This document shows positions 25,630-34,938 of a stretch of DNA of 64,000 bases, piece by piece (within the stretch, counting starts at the first letter, position 1; each line of letters starts with the position of its first letter). The stretch is taken from assembly GCA_002840685.1 (NCBI GenBank), contig PHBU01000005.1, positions 186,001-250,000 of the forward strand, written 5' to 3'. The position numbers were made by a program, and so were the translations under genes. The notes below the pieces were generated by a model, which saw only the letters and a program-made list of their open reading frames with translations, searched no databases and was not told the DNA's origin. This DNA comes from Chloroflexi bacterium HGW-Chloroflexi-6. Its GTDB lineage: Bacteria > Chloroflexota > Anaerolineae > Anaerolineales > Villigracilaceae.

Positions 25630-26580
25630 GTGGCATTGCAAATTTCGTTTCGTTATTGGCTCAAGCTCACTTTTATTTTGCCTTTTCTTGTTATACTGGT
25701 TGGCTGTCAGACAGCGCCGAGTGTCATAATGACCACTACACCCACTCTTGAACCTACTTCAACTCCAGAGCCCACTGCAATGCCGCCGATTGCCGGCCAG
25801 ACTCGATTCGACCAGAAAGGGATCGAACAAGTATGGGTGCCCGCCGGTTCGTTTTTGATGGGGAGCGACAAAGCGCAGATCGCGGAACTGACAGCTCTCA
25901 ACCCACCCAGTTTTGTACTAGGAGAATTTGCCCGTGAGCAACCTCAGCATGAGGTGCGCATCACAACAGGCTACTGGATCGATAAATACGAAGTCACCAA
26001 CAAAGCCTTTCAGGCTTTTGTCGATGATGGCGGCTATGAAAACCAAAACCTCTGGTCTGTCGAAGGCTGGGAATGGTTGAGCCGTCAATCCGTTAAACAG
26101 TTACCGCGCTACTGTCAGGATAACCTACCTGACAACCCAATAGCATGCGTGACCTGGTATGAAGCGGAAGCCTATGCCAACTGGCGCGGCGCGCGCCTGC
26201 CAACCGAAGCCGAATGGGAATATGCCGCTCGCGGCCCCGATTCATTGATCTACCCCTGGGGAAATGAGTTCGACAGCAGCCGCTGTAACTTGGTTGAGAG
26301 CAAAGGGCTGATGCCCGTCGGGAGTTATCCGAGCGGGGTCAGCTGGGTGGGCGCTTTCGACATGGCAGGCAACGTAATGGAATGGGTGCAAGACTGGCTC
26401 GGGGACCATCCGCAAGGCGCGGCAGAAAACCCAAGCGGGCCTGCAACGGGCAAAGTAAAAGTTGAAAAAGGCGGTTGGTGGGGAGCCACATTCTTTGTCG
26501 CCCGCTCTGCATATCGTCATTTTGAAGACCCGCCCGAGTACGGCGATATGCATATTGGCTTTCGCGTGGTCACTCCATAA
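25630..26580 (+). CDS. Lipoprotein with formylglycine-generating-enzyme (SUMF1/PvdO) fold
   Basis: 316 aa from a GTG start at 25630 with GGAGG 5 bases upstream; this start puts a lipoprotein signal peptide (FILPFLVILVGC) at the very N-terminus. A Thr/Pro/Glu spacer follows, then the FGE-sulfatase domain with GSFLMGSDKA, YWIDKYEVTNKAFQAFVDDGG, VTWYEAEAYANWRGARLPTEAEWEYAARG (seen in pieces), GNVMEWVQDW and GGWWG, ending IGFRVV. The domain is complete, but the exported lipoprotein form argues against a role in sulfatase maturation; no sulfatase gene is nearby. Start choice is inferred. Confidence 0.85.
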   Translation: MALQISFRYWLKLTFILPFLVILVGCQTAPSVIMTTTPTLEPTSTPEPTAMPPIAGQTRFDQKGIEQVWVPAGSFLMGSDKAQIAELTALNPPSFVLGEFAREQPQHEVRITTGYWIDKYEVTNKAFQAFVDDGGYENQNLWSVEGWEWLSRQSVKQLPRYCQDNLPDNPIACVTWYEAEAYANWRGARLPTEAEWEYAARGPDSLIYPWGNEFDSSRCNLVESKGLMPVGSYPSGVSWVGAFDMAGNVMEWVQDWLGDHPQGAAENPSGPATGKVKVEKGGWWGATFFVARSAYRHFEDPPEYGDMHIGFRVVTP

Positions 26581-26744
26581 AATGGATTAAGATTTGAGGG
26601 CTTTCACCCGCCTCCTGGCAGATACAGCCCCCAAAAGCGGATGCTGGCTGAGGCCTATCTTCGGAACTTACCCACTTTGGCCGGTATCCCTTTCGGGGCG
26701 ATAGCGGCAACTGTTAACTGACTCACCAAAAGGAAAGAACACAC

Positions 26745-27446
26745 ATGAAATTACTCGAGAACAAATGGGCGCTGATCACCGGCTCCAGCCGGGGCATTGG
26801 CCAGCAGATCGCGCTCGGCCTGGCCCAGCGTAAATGCAACATCATCGTGCACGGACGCGCGGAAAGCAACACCGCAGAAACTTTGCGCTTGTTGAAGGCT
26901 TATAACGTTCAGACCCATGTCGTCACAGGCAGCCTGGATAGCAACGAAAATGTTGAAGCCATCATCAAGGCGGTCAAGGCCGGCCCCGGCCCGGTGGATA
27001 TTCTCTACAACAACGCCGCCATCCAAAATAAATGGAAGCCGATCTGGGAGATCACCCCGGAAGAGTGGCTGCACTCCTTCCAGATCAATCTTTTCTCGAT
27101 GATAGCGCTGTGCAATGCTTTTGCACCTGAGATGAAAATCCGCAAATATGGGCGTATCATCAACCTGACTTCAGGCATCAAGGATATTCCACAATTGGCG
27201 CCGTACAGCGTCTCGAAAGCTGCCGTCGATAAATACAGCCGCGACCTGGCCGCCGAATTGCAGGGCACGAACGTGCTGGTGAATTATCTCGACCCGGGTT
27301 GGTTGAAAACAGACCTGGGTGGCCCGAACGCGGACAATGAAGTCGAGACGGTTTTGCCCGGAGCCCTGGTGCCAGCCCTGCTGGAAGACAACGGCCCAAG
27401 CGGGCGCTTCTATGCGGCCCAAGATTATACGATGCTGACCGAATGA
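26745..27446 (+). CDS. Short-chain dehydrogenase/reductase
   Basis: 233 aa classical SDR. The cofactor motif is TGSSRGIG near residue 15, followed by NNAA (usually NNAG), the catalytic Ser in NLTSGI and YSVSK with the Tyr/Lys pair. The region GRAESN after the second strand suggests NADP(H) preference. Substrate cannot be assigned. AAAGGAAAG precedes the ATG. The 164-base gap upstream shows nothing else. Confidence 0.9.
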   Translation: MKLLENKWALITGSSRGIGQQIALGLAQRKCNIIVHGRAESNTAETLRLLKAYNVQTHVVTGSLDSNENVEAIIKAVKAGPGPVDILYNNAAIQNKWKPIWEITPEEWLHSFQINLFSMIALCNAFAPEMKIRKYGRIINLTSGIKDIPQLAPYSVSKAAVDKYSRDLAAELQGTNVLVNYLDPGWLKTDLGGPNADNEVETVLPGALVPALLEDNGPSGRFYAAQDYTMLTE

Positions 27447-27513
27447 AAACAGCGCTTTGACAACTGCGCTGCCCATCTAACCCGAATTCGCAAGAAAGGA
27501 CTCGACCAGGATC

Positions 27514-27930
27514 ATGGATGAAGAATACGAGATCGTCTATATGGATGAGCCTGCCTGGGGCATTATTGGCCCCGGCATAAGCGATTACAACACGCAGCAG
27601 GCCGGTGATGATAATGGAAAAAACCTGTGCTTCGTCATCCGCGCGCCCGACCAGGAGATTGTGGGCGGCGTGATCGGTTCCACCTATTGGGATTGGCTGT
27701 ACATAAACCTGATGTGGATCAAAGACGGGCTGCGCGGCCGCGGATATGGCCAGCAACTGTTAGCGTTGGCCGAAGAGGAAGCGCGAAAGCGCGGCGCAAA
27801 GAATGCCTATCTGGATACGTTCAGTTTTCAGGCGCCAGATTTCTACAAGAAATACGGTTATCAGGTGTTTGGCATGCTGGACGATTTTCCCCAGGGACAC
27901 CAGCGCTATTTTCTCAAAAAAGAACTTTAG
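27514..27930 (+). CDS. GNAT family N-acetyltransferase
   Basis: 138 aa. The acetyl-CoA-binding motif is LRGRGYGQQLLALAEEEARKRG, followed by YLDTFSFQAPDFYKKYGYQVFG, typical of the GNAT fold. Substrate unknown. It follows the SDR gene by 67 bases and ends at a strong convergent terminator. Confidence 0.88.
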   Translation: MDEEYEIVYMDEPAWGIIGPGISDYNTQQAGDDNGKNLCFVIRAPDQEIVGGVIGSTYWDWLYINLMWIKDGLRGRGYGQQLLALAEEEARKRGAKNAYLDTFSFQAPDFYKKYGYQVFGMLDDFPQGHQRYFLKKEL

Positions 27931-27966
27931 AAAAAGCAGGGCGGGATGGTATCCGCCCTGCTTTTT
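27931..27966. terminator. Bidirectional terminator between the GNAT and GT39 genes
   Basis: Perfect 14-bp stem AAAAAGCAGGGCGG/CCGCCCTGCTTTTT with an 8-base loop. It overlaps the stop codon of the minus-strand gene by two bases. Confidence 0.92.
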
Positions 27967-29413
27967 AATACGGAAAATGAGCTTCGTTCCCGCCAGGGGC
28001 CAGCAGTTGCGAAAGCTGCGGCCAGTCACGGGTCAGCTCAAAGCCCCAGTTGTAGAACAGCAGCAGAACAGCCACAAAAGCCAAACCGAGGGCCAACTTG
28101 CCGGCGCGCGAGGCGGCCCAGGTCTGGCGCAATGCGCTCCAGCCGCCCTGCCAACACAACGCAGCCAGGATCGCCAATAACGGGATCAGGTTGTAATGAA
28201 AGCGCTCTTCGGCCAGCAAGACAATATGCGGCGCGGTATAGCCAAACACTGCCAGCGGCAGGATAATCGAATCTCGCCGCCAGGGCCAGATCGCCAGGCC
28301 AAAAGCCGCAGAACAAACCAAAACAACAAAAGGCGCGAGCAAGACCAGTGCCGCAATCGCAAGCCAGGGCTGGGGAATATAACCAAAGAAATTATTGGAG
28401 TAAAAATACTGCAAAGCACGGCGTTCAAGGCCAAAGAAATGCCCGGCGCGCGCGATCGGCAGGCTGACTACCGCCCGCAGCGGATCGGCCTGGATGAATT
28501 CGAGTCCCTTTTGGACACCGACCCGGTCGCGTTCGGCATCGTCGAGGTAGGGGATCAGGTCGAGCGAGATGCCGTATTGGAAAGTGCCCGTACTCTGCGG
28601 GTGAAAGCTGACGTAGAGGGTGTAGCCCATGGCAGTTTCGATTCCCATCGGACGGCCGTAGAGCATCGAATTGCGCACCACCCAGGGCGAGATCGTTAGA
28701 GCCAGGGTCAGGGCCATCAGCAGGAAATTCTTGCGCTCACGCAGGATGAAGAAGCCCCAAAGCAGGGTCAGGCCGCCGAATCCCAGGATCACGGAGCGGG
28801 TCAGGGCGGTCAGCCCGAGCAGCAGGCCCGAGAGCAGGAAAAAGCGGGTTAAACGGGTTTGAACCGCCAGCGTCAGAGAAAGCACCGATCCCAAAAACAA
28901 TACATAAAAGAGATTTTCGGTCGCCAACGCCAGCGGATAGATGACCAGCATCGGGTAGAGCGCCACGATCCAGGCGGCGAATATAGCCGCGCGCGGTTTT
29001 TCGGGAAAAAGTCGCCGCGCCAAAACGAAGGTCAACGGGACGAGGGCCGCGTTGAGAAAAGCCTGGACGAGCCGGGCGGTGAAGAAGCGGTCGGCATCGA
29101 CACCGGTCAGAAAGTAGATCAGTGCCAGGAAAGCCGGGTAAAGCGGCGGGCGGAAGGAGGTCAGCACGCCGCGCGGGTCGTAATCGGCAGGGATCTGGAA
29201 ATCAAGGGTTTTGAAATAACCCTGAACCAGATGCAGATCATCCTGGGCGTACCAGCGGTAACCATCCCCGGCAACGATCGAGCGGGCCAGCATATCGTAC
29301 TGGAACATATCGTCCAGGCCGATCGGCATGGCCCGCATGGCAAAAACCAGCCCCAGCCGCAAGGCCAGGGCGATGATAAAAATTAACAAGATGGAAGATA
29401 AGAGTTTTTTCAA
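27965..29413 (-). CDS. GT39-type membrane glycosyltransferase
   Basis: About 482 aa with roughly ten to twelve membrane helices. The first extracytoplasmic loop after helix 1 has FQYDMLARSIVAGDG, resembling the acidic catalytic loop of dolichyl/polyprenyl-phosphate-mannose type transferases, and RPPLYPAFLALIY follows. It probably uses a lipid-linked sugar at the membrane. The start is uncertain: no ATG is available before the first helix, and I place it at TTG 29413, directly after the Rieske stop. It is last in a seven-gene minus-strand run from cysH. Confidence 0.8.
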   Translation of the reverse strand: MKKLLSSILLIFIIALALRLGLVFAMRAMPIGLDDMFQYDMLARSIVAGDGYRWYAQDDLHLVQGYFKTLDFQIPADYDPRGVLTSFRPPLYPAFLALIYFLTGVDADRFFTARLVQAFLNAALVPLTFVLARRLFPEKPRAAIFAAWIVALYPMLVIYPLALATENLFYVLFLGSVLSLTLAVQTRLTRFFLLSGLLLGLTALTRSVILGFGGLTLLWGFFILRERKNFLLMALTLALTISPWVVRNSMLYGRPMGIETAMGYTLYVSFHPQSTGTFQYGISLDLIPYLDDAERDRVGVQKGLEFIQADPLRAVVSLPIARAGHFFGLERRALQYFYSNNFFGYIPQPWLAIAALVLLAPFVVLVCSAAFGLAIWPWRRDSIILPLAVFGYTAPHIVLLAEERFHYNLIPLLAILAALCWQGGWSALRQTWAASRAGKLALGLAFVAVLLLFYNWGFELTRDWPQLSQLLAPGGNEAHFPY

Positions 29414-29417
29414 GGTT

Positions 29418-29783
29418 TCAATAGAGACTGGGCTGTTTGGAGACCCACAGATAATCGTCCTCGACCTTGGTCGCGTAAACCGGCAGGGCTTTTTCGCGGG
29501 CGATCTTGCCCAATATTGGTCCAAGGCCAGGCGGCCAGGGCGCCCATTCTTTGACATCGCCAGTTTTCAGATCAAATGCCGAGTGATGGAAAGGGCAAAT
29601 AATGCCACAATCGGCGGTGACTTTGCCATCCTTGAGCGGGAAGCGCATATGCGGGCAGGAGCTGTCCACAGCCAGGATTTCGCCCTTGAAGTTGATCACC
29701 AGCACTTTGCGCAAGCCGACATTGACCACACGGCGCGCGCCTTCAGGCAGTTCGGAGACAGGGAACACCTTAAGCATATCCAT
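29418..29783 (-). CDS. Rieske [2Fe-2S] domain protein
   Basis: 121 aa, a single Rieske domain. Cluster ligands are C43 and H45 in SCPHM, and C63 and H66 in CPFHHS. It has no membrane anchor, so it is a soluble ferredoxin-type protein of the kind that feeds dioxygenases or nitrite reductase-like enzymes; no such partner is adjacent. The ATG at 29783 has AAAGGTGA upstream; a GTG three codons earlier is possible. Confidence 0.9.
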   Translation of the reverse strand: MDMLKVFPVSELPEGARRVVNVGLRKVLVINFKGEILAVDSSCPHMRFPLKDGKVTADCGIICPFHHSAFDLKTGDVKEWAPWPPGLGPILGKIAREKALPVYATKVEDDYLWVSKQPSLY

Positions 29784-29855
29784 GATCGTCACCTTTAATG
29801 ATTATCCGCAGGTTATGTAAGTCTATTAATTATAGCAGGCAAAATGCCAGGGCTG

Positions 29856-31313
29856 TTATAGCAATTCTTCAAAAATGGCGCGGGCCATGGGAGCGTCGGC
29901 CTTGCCGCCCATCTTTCTCATCAACTGCCCGACAAACCAGCCCATCAGGCCAACTTTACCGGATCGATAAGATTCAACCTCTTTGGGATTTTCAGCCACG
30001 ATTGATTCTGCCACCGCTCGAATAGCGGAATCATCGCTGACCCTGGCCAGCCCTTCCGCTTCGACGATCTCGCGCGGCGATTGGCCGCTGCGGTTAACCT
30101 TTTCGAGCAGCGATTTGCCGGTGTTGTTGTTGACAATGCCGTTGTCGGTCATTTTGATAATCTCGGCCAGGTAAGCCGGGATTAATTTCAGTTCGCCAGC
30201 CGTCAGGCCGCCCTCATTGAGCAGGCGCATGACATCGTTCAGCAGCCAGTTCGAAGCCCGCTTCGGGTCGCCGCCCTCGTACGAGCTAACGACACGCTCG
30301 AAATAATCCGAAAGGCTGCGCTCGGAAGCCAGGATATCGGCATCGTATTCGGGCAGGCCATACTCGCTGATAAAGCGCGCGCGGCGCTCGAGGGGCAGTT
30401 CAGGGAATCCGGCCAGGATCTCCGACTTCCAGGCCTCGCTCAGATAAACCGGCAGCAGGTCCGGCTCGCGAAAGTAGCGATAGTCGGCTTCGGTTTCCTT
30501 GGAGCGCATTTTCTTCAGGGTCTGGCTGTCTTCATCCCATTCCAGAGTCCACGATTGGATCTTGCGCCCGGCGTCATATTCCTTTTTCTGACGTTCGACT
30601 TCCTTCTCAACGGCAGTCCGCACCGCTTCGATGGAATTGACGTTTTTGATCTCGGTCTTGGTGTTGAGATAATCTGCGCCGACCGGGCGGATCGAAACGT
30701 TGGCGTCGCAGCGCAGGTGGGCCTTTTCCATGTCCGCTTCCGAAACGCCGATCCAGCGCAGGAGTTGGCGCAGTCGGGTCAGGTATTGGGCGGCTTCGTC
30801 GGCAGAACGCAGGTCGGGCTCGGTCACCATCTCGATCAGAGGCACACCGCAGCGGTTGAAATCGATCAGGCGGCGGCTCAGCCCGGCAACGGTCTCGTTC
30901 TTGGTCTTGCCTGCATCTTCTTCGATGTGCAATTTATGAATGCGCACGCGGCGGACGTACGCCGCGGATTTTTCGGTGGCGGGAATCGGCAAATCGAGCC
31001 AGCCGCCCTTGGCCAGTGAACAATCGAATTGCGAGATCTGGAATCCCTTGGGCAGATCGGGATAGAAATAGTTCTTGCGGTCGAAATATGAAACCGGCGG
31101 CACTTCGGCATTCATCGCCACGGCCAGCAAGACGCCCTTCTCGACCACCGCCTTATTGAGAACAGGCAGCACGCCCGGCATCCCGGTGCAAACCGGGCAG
31201 ATGTTGGTGTTGGGAGCTTCATTCCAAGAATCGGCTTTGCAGGAGCAAAAAATCTTGGTCTGGGTATTGAGTTGAATGTGGGTTTCGAGACCGATGACGA
31301 CTTCGTAATCCAT
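29856..31313 (-). CDS. gatB: Aspartyl/glutamyl-tRNA amidotransferase subunit B
   Basis: 485 aa. It has YEVVIGLETHIQLNTQTKIFC at the start, NTNICPVCTGMPGVLPVLN, and RKNYFYPDLPKGFQISQFD, all hallmark GatB blocks. The C-terminal YqeY-like tail ends VGQLMRKMGGKADAPMARAIFEELL. It activates Glu-tRNA-Gln or Asp-tRNA-Asn with ATP while GatA supplies ammonia. Zinc-site cysteines C23/C25-like and CPVC are present. It is separated from gatA by the DUF4870-type gene. Confidence 0.96.
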   Translation of the reverse strand: MDYEVVIGLETHIQLNTQTKIFCSCKADSWNEAPNTNICPVCTGMPGVLPVLNKAVVEKGVLLAVAMNAEVPPVSYFDRKNYFYPDLPKGFQISQFDCSLAKGGWLDLPIPATEKSAAYVRRVRIHKLHIEEDAGKTKNETVAGLSRRLIDFNRCGVPLIEMVTEPDLRSADEAAQYLTRLRQLLRWIGVSEADMEKAHLRCDANVSIRPVGADYLNTKTEIKNVNSIEAVRTAVEKEVERQKKEYDAGRKIQSWTLEWDEDSQTLKKMRSKETEADYRYFREPDLLPVYLSEAWKSEILAGFPELPLERRARFISEYGLPEYDADILASERSLSDYFERVVSSYEGGDPKRASNWLLNDVMRLLNEGGLTAGELKLIPAYLAEIIKMTDNGIVNNNTGKSLLEKVNRSGQSPREIVEAEGLARVSDDSAIRAVAESIVAENPKEVESYRSGKVGLMGWFVGQLMRKMGGKADAPMARAIFEELL

Positions 31314-31323
31314 AGAAATATCC

Positions 31324-32253
31324 TTATTGCTCGGTTAATATTTCGGGCTTGGAGAGCCACTTTTCGATGAGGCGGCCAATCAACGGGTAACGGTAATCAT
31401 GGCCTTGCAGGGTGCGCAAGCCGGCCCATTGCCCAAGGATGTGATAGAGCGGGCCAAACAGGGTGATCAGTCCGAACAGGCACATCCCGACAAAAAACAT
31501 GATCATCGTGACCGGGTTGATCGCCTCGCCAGCCATGCCATTTTCGGCCATGATCACACCGGCATAGAGCGGAATAAACATAACGCTGGCCACAAGCGAA
31601 ATTCCAAAATAAATCAGGGAACCAATGGTCTGGTAAACCACCGTCTGGACAGATTGAAGTTTCAGGAACGCGGACTGCTTGCCCTGCGTCAGCCATAAGG
31701 CAAGCGGGCCAAACAGCCCCCAGAAAAAGAGGATCACATTGAAATGACCCATCGAAGCAGCGAAATGCTCTTCATGAGTTTGGTCAATGGGCTGGTCGGG
31801 TTTGGAGAAGTCATAACCCAGGTATTTTGCAAGACGCGAGCCCAACAGCGGATAACGAAAATCCTTACCTAGAGCACAGGCCACCGCTCCGATCAGCGGG
31901 AAGAGCAGGTATAAGCCAAACAAACCAAAAGCCATGCAAAAAAAAGCCACCACCCAGACCAGAAACAAGGTGTCGGGCGAACTCAGACTGGACCCAGCAA
32001 CTGCCGCAAGAACGATCAACAGAATCAGCATAAAAACAGCGATCGCCAGATAAGCCAGCATCCAAACGGTATAGCCCAGGGACTGGTAACCATAAGCCTG
32101 CAAAGACTGGAATGAGGCATAGCGCGATTTTTTGCGCTGTTCAGCCCAAAAGATGGCCGGGACGAACGAGCCCGTGCCAAAGGCCAGGGCCGAAAGGTGG
32201 GCAATGACCGCCATGGTGCGTTCTTCAACTGCGGGTTTTGTTTCCGTTTCCAT
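31324..32253 (-). CDS. Membrane protein with two DUF4870-like repeats
   Basis: 309 aa. It is built from two related halves, about 1-155 and 160-300, each with three to four helices and each closing with the same kind of motif (GKDFRYPLLGSRLAKYL and GHDYRYPLIGRLIEKWL). The N-terminus MAVIAHLSALAFGTGSFVPAIFWAEQ matches DUF4870. Usual family members are single-repeat proteins of about 110-130 residues, so this is a tandem fusion. It lies between gatA and gatB, 7 and 10 bases from them. Function unknown. Confidence 0.82.
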   Translation of the reverse strand: METETKPAVEERTMAVIAHLSALAFGTGSFVPAIFWAEQRKKSRYASFQSLQAYGYQSLGYTVWMLAYLAIAVFMLILLIVLAAVAGSSLSSPDTLFLVWVVAFFCMAFGLFGLYLLFPLIGAVACALGKDFRYPLLGSRLAKYLGYDFSKPDQPIDQTHEEHFAASMGHFNVILFFWGLFGPLALWLTQGKQSAFLKLQSVQTVVYQTIGSLIYFGISLVASVMFIPLYAGVIMAENGMAGEAINPVTMIMFFVGMCLFGLITLFGPLYHILGQWAGLRTLQGHDYRYPLIGRLIEKWLSKPEILTEQ

Positions 32254-32260
32254 TCACGGC

Positions 32261-33823
32261 CTATCCCAATGCCGGGCGTTTTTGGCGCCAAGCTTCATTT
32301 TCAGTGGCAAGTTCATAGGCGCGGCTGGCGCGCAGGATGACATCTTCGGAGAAATCGGGGCCAAGCAGCTGGATGCCGATCGGCAGACCTTCCGCATCCA
32401 GCCCAGCGGGGATGGAAATACCCGGAACGCCGGCGTGGTTACCAGGAACGGTCAACTGGTCGGCATACTGCATCAAAACCGAGTCGCCGTACAGGCCACC
32501 GATCGGAAAGGCGGCCGTCGGGGTGGTGGGCGTCAGCAGCAAATCCACTTTTTGGAAGGCTTCGTCAAAGTCGCGGCGCAACAGCGAGCGCACCCGCAAG
32601 GCGCGGTTATAGTATTGCTCGCTATACTGGGCAGCGGAAACGTACATGCCCATCAGGATCCGCAGCTTGGGCTGCAAACCGAAGGCTTCGCCGCGCGTTT
32701 TGCGGTACATCGAGCGCAAATCCCCAACGCCCGATTTGGTGCGGTAGCCATATTTGACGCCATCGAAACGGTGCAAATTCGAAGCCGCCTCAACCCGCGA
32801 GATGACAAAATAAGCCGGAATGCCATAACGGGTGTGGGGCATGGGCACGTTTTCAATAATTTCCGCGCCCATTTTTGCAAGTCGTTCGGCGGCGTCCAGC
32901 ACAGCGTTCTTCATAACATCCGGCACGGGCTGAGTTTCCAGATCGCCGGTTTCTTCGTGAAAATAAGTGATCTGAAAATATTCGGGGGAAAGCCCGATGC
33001 GCAGGCCGCGCACACCTTTTTCGAGCTCGGCAACATAATCCGGCACCGGGACAGATGCAGCAGTGGCATCGCGCGGGTCGGCCCCGGCGATCACACCCAG
33101 CATCAAGGCAGCGTCGCTCACGTTGCGCGCCAGCGGACCGGGACAGTCGAGCGAGGAACCGAAGGCGATCAACCCGTAGCGCGAGACGCGCCCGTAGGTT
33201 GGCTTCATTCCGACCACACCGCAAAATGCGGCAGGCTGACGGATGGAACCGGCGGTATCCGTCCCGAGCGAAAGCGGGCTTTCGAAAGCGGCTACCGAGG
33301 CCGCTGACCCACCCGAGGAGCCACCCGGCACACGTGAGGTGTCCCAGGGGTTGCGGGGGGCGGGCTGAAAGGCCGACGATTCATTGGAGGAGCCGTAGGT
33401 AAACTCATCCAGGTTGACTTTACCAAGCACGATCGCTCCGGCCTGCTCCATGCGATCGACAGCGGTGGCCGTATAAGGGGCGGTGAAATTCGACAGGATT
33501 TTGGAGGCAGCCGTCGAGGGGGTATCTTCGACACAGAAAATATCCTTGACCGTAACCGGGATGCCCGCCAATTGGCCGGGGTCTTCACCCGCGGCAATTT
33601 TTCCATCCAGGGCGCGGGCCTGGGCGCGGGCGCGCTCGGCGGTCAGGGTGATGAATGCGTGAACTTTATCCGGCTGTGCGGCGGAGTCCCCGCCAATCGC
33701 GCCGGGAATCCCATCCACGGCAGCGATATGCGCCAGATGGGCATCCAGCACTTCTTCAACAGAAAGCTGGCGCGACTTCACCTTTTGGCTAATTTCAAGA
33801 GCTGAGAGTTCTTGGATTTTCAT
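32261..33823 (-). CDS. gatA: Aspartyl/glutamyl-tRNA amidotransferase subunit A
   Basis: 520 aa. The amidase signature GGSSGGSAASVAA is present with the catalytic Ser-cisSer-Lys set, K in TVKDIF and DTAGSIRQPAAFCGVVGMKPTYGRVSRYG. It releases ammonia from glutamine for GatB. The ATG at 33823 directly follows the gatC stop and has AGGAA upstream; a longer open frame of 16 codons overlaps gatC and is unlikely. Confidence 0.96.
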   Translation of the reverse strand: MKIQELSALEISQKVKSRQLSVEEVLDAHLAHIAAVDGIPGAIGGDSAAQPDKVHAFITLTAERARAQARALDGKIAAGEDPGQLAGIPVTVKDIFCVEDTPSTAASKILSNFTAPYTATAVDRMEQAGAIVLGKVNLDEFTYGSSNESSAFQPAPRNPWDTSRVPGGSSGGSAASVAAFESPLSLGTDTAGSIRQPAAFCGVVGMKPTYGRVSRYGLIAFGSSLDCPGPLARNVSDAALMLGVIAGADPRDATAASVPVPDYVAELEKGVRGLRIGLSPEYFQITYFHEETGDLETQPVPDVMKNAVLDAAERLAKMGAEIIENVPMPHTRYGIPAYFVISRVEAASNLHRFDGVKYGYRTKSGVGDLRSMYRKTRGEAFGLQPKLRILMGMYVSAAQYSEQYYNRALRVRSLLRRDFDEAFQKVDLLLTPTTPTAAFPIGGLYGDSVLMQYADQLTVPGNHAGVPGISIPAGLDAEGLPIGIQLLGPDFSEDVILRASRAYELATENEAWRQKRPALG

Positions 33824-33824
33824 G

Positions 33825-34142
33825 CTAAATTTCCTGGTGCGGGATTTCAGGAACGATAATGTAGCCGCCATCTGTTTCGGGCGCGCCCTTCAACAGCTTG
33901 GCCGGGTTCGGGTGCGGATGCCACTCGTCAGCGCGGATCGGCGCGGAGGTGGCCGGGGTGTAGGGAACGCCATGCGAGGCAACCGGCGTGGACGGGTCGA
34001 GCGGCACCTGGTTCAGATCGTCAATCGCCGTCAACTGGTTATTCAACTGGCGGCGCAGGTATTCGGCTTCATCCGGAGTTAATTCCAGCGCAGCCAGCTC
34101 AACCAGATGGTTGAAAACTTCTTGGGTAATTTGTTCGCTCAT
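33825..34142 (-). CDS. gatC: Aspartyl/glutamyl-tRNA amidotransferase subunit C
   Basis: 105 aa. It has the typical GatC pattern, VFNHLVELAALELTPDEAEYLRRQLN, then a DDLNQVPLD loop and PLRADEW-like PIRADEW. It wraps around GatA and stabilises the complex. It starts within the cysH stop region (ATGA overlap, 34139-34142) and ends one base before the gatA start. Confidence 0.95.
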   Translation of the reverse strand: MSEQITQEVFNHLVELAALELTPDEAEYLRRQLNNQLTAIDDLNQVPLDPSTPVASHGVPYTPATSAPIRADEWHPHPNPAKLLKGAPETDGGYIIVPEIPHQEI

Positions 34143-34909
34143 GGGGTTTCATCCTGGTTGGGGTTGAGAATAAAGCCGTTTAACAGGGTAGATTTTCCGG
34201 GGCCGTCCTGGTTGAACATTTCCGTATGCAAGCCACACTCCGTTTTGCCCTTACCTGACCAGCGTCCGGCGCGTTCGTTTTCTCCGAGCAGCACAGCTCG
34301 GGTGCAAGGTTTGCAGCCAATACTGCGATACCCTTTTTCAAACAACGGGTGGTCGGGCAGGCTGTGCTCGTGAACGTAATGCTGGACATCCTGGCCGGTC
34401 CAATTCAAGAGGGGGTTGATCTTTAACAACCCGTCCCGTTCCAGCTCGAGGATTTTGGCGTTTTTACGGTTTTCGGTTTGGTCGCGGCGAATGCCGCTGA
34501 TCCAGGCCTGAATGGTTTTCATGGCCTTCTGCATCGGTTGAACTTTGCGGATGTAGCAGCACAAGTCCGGGTCCTGGTCATACAAATTGCGTCCAAAACG
34601 CTCCAGAAAGTTTTTCCACTGCTTATCAACATACAAATTTTGAATGTGCAGGCCAAACTCGCGTTGCAGCCGCTCGCGGAACATCAGTGTTTCCCAAAAA
34701 TGGAGGCCGGTGTCGAGAAAAAAAACCAGGATGGTGGGGTCGATCCGCGAAACCATGTGCAGCAACGGCACGCTCTGGGTTTGAAAAGATGAACTGACAG
34801 CGATCTGTGGCGCAAAAGTCTCGACAGCCCAGGTGATGATCTGCTGGGGGGTCTGGCTTTCCATCTGGCTGGCTAATTGTTCTATTTCTTCTGGGCGAAA
34901 GACAGGCAT
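34139..34909 (-). CDS. cysH: Adenylylsulfate reductase, thioredoxin-dependent assimilatory type
   Basis: 256 aa. Besides the SSSFQTQSVPLLHM sulfonucleotide-binding region, it has CC at 117-118 and CxxC at 199-202, the ligands of the [4Fe-4S] cluster of APS reductases, and the catalytic C225 in TECGLH. These indicate APS rather than PAPS as substrate, producing sulfite and AMP. It is first in the minus-strand run with gatCAB, overlapping gatC by 4 bases, an unexpected functional mix. It is preceded by a strong promoter. No other sulfate-assimilation gene is in the window. Confidence 0.92.
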   Translation of the reverse strand: MPVFRPEEIEQLASQMESQTPQQIITWAVETFAPQIAVSSSFQTQSVPLLHMVSRIDPTILVFFLDTGLHFWETLMFRERLQREFGLHIQNLYVDKQWKNFLERFGRNLYDQDPDLCCYIRKVQPMQKAMKTIQAWISGIRRDQTENRKNAKILELERDGLLKINPLLNWTGQDVQHYVHEHSLPDHPLFEKGYRSIGCKPCTRAVLLGENERAGRWSGKGKTECGLHTEMFNQDGPGKSTLLNGFILNPNQDETP

Positions 34910-34938
34910 CGACAGGCTACCGGTTACGGGTTTTTGTC

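Noticed and set aside
32132-33307. 391-codon plus-strand ORF opposite gatA
   Set aside because: It is a shadow of the gatA coding sequence with repetitive polar composition and no family.
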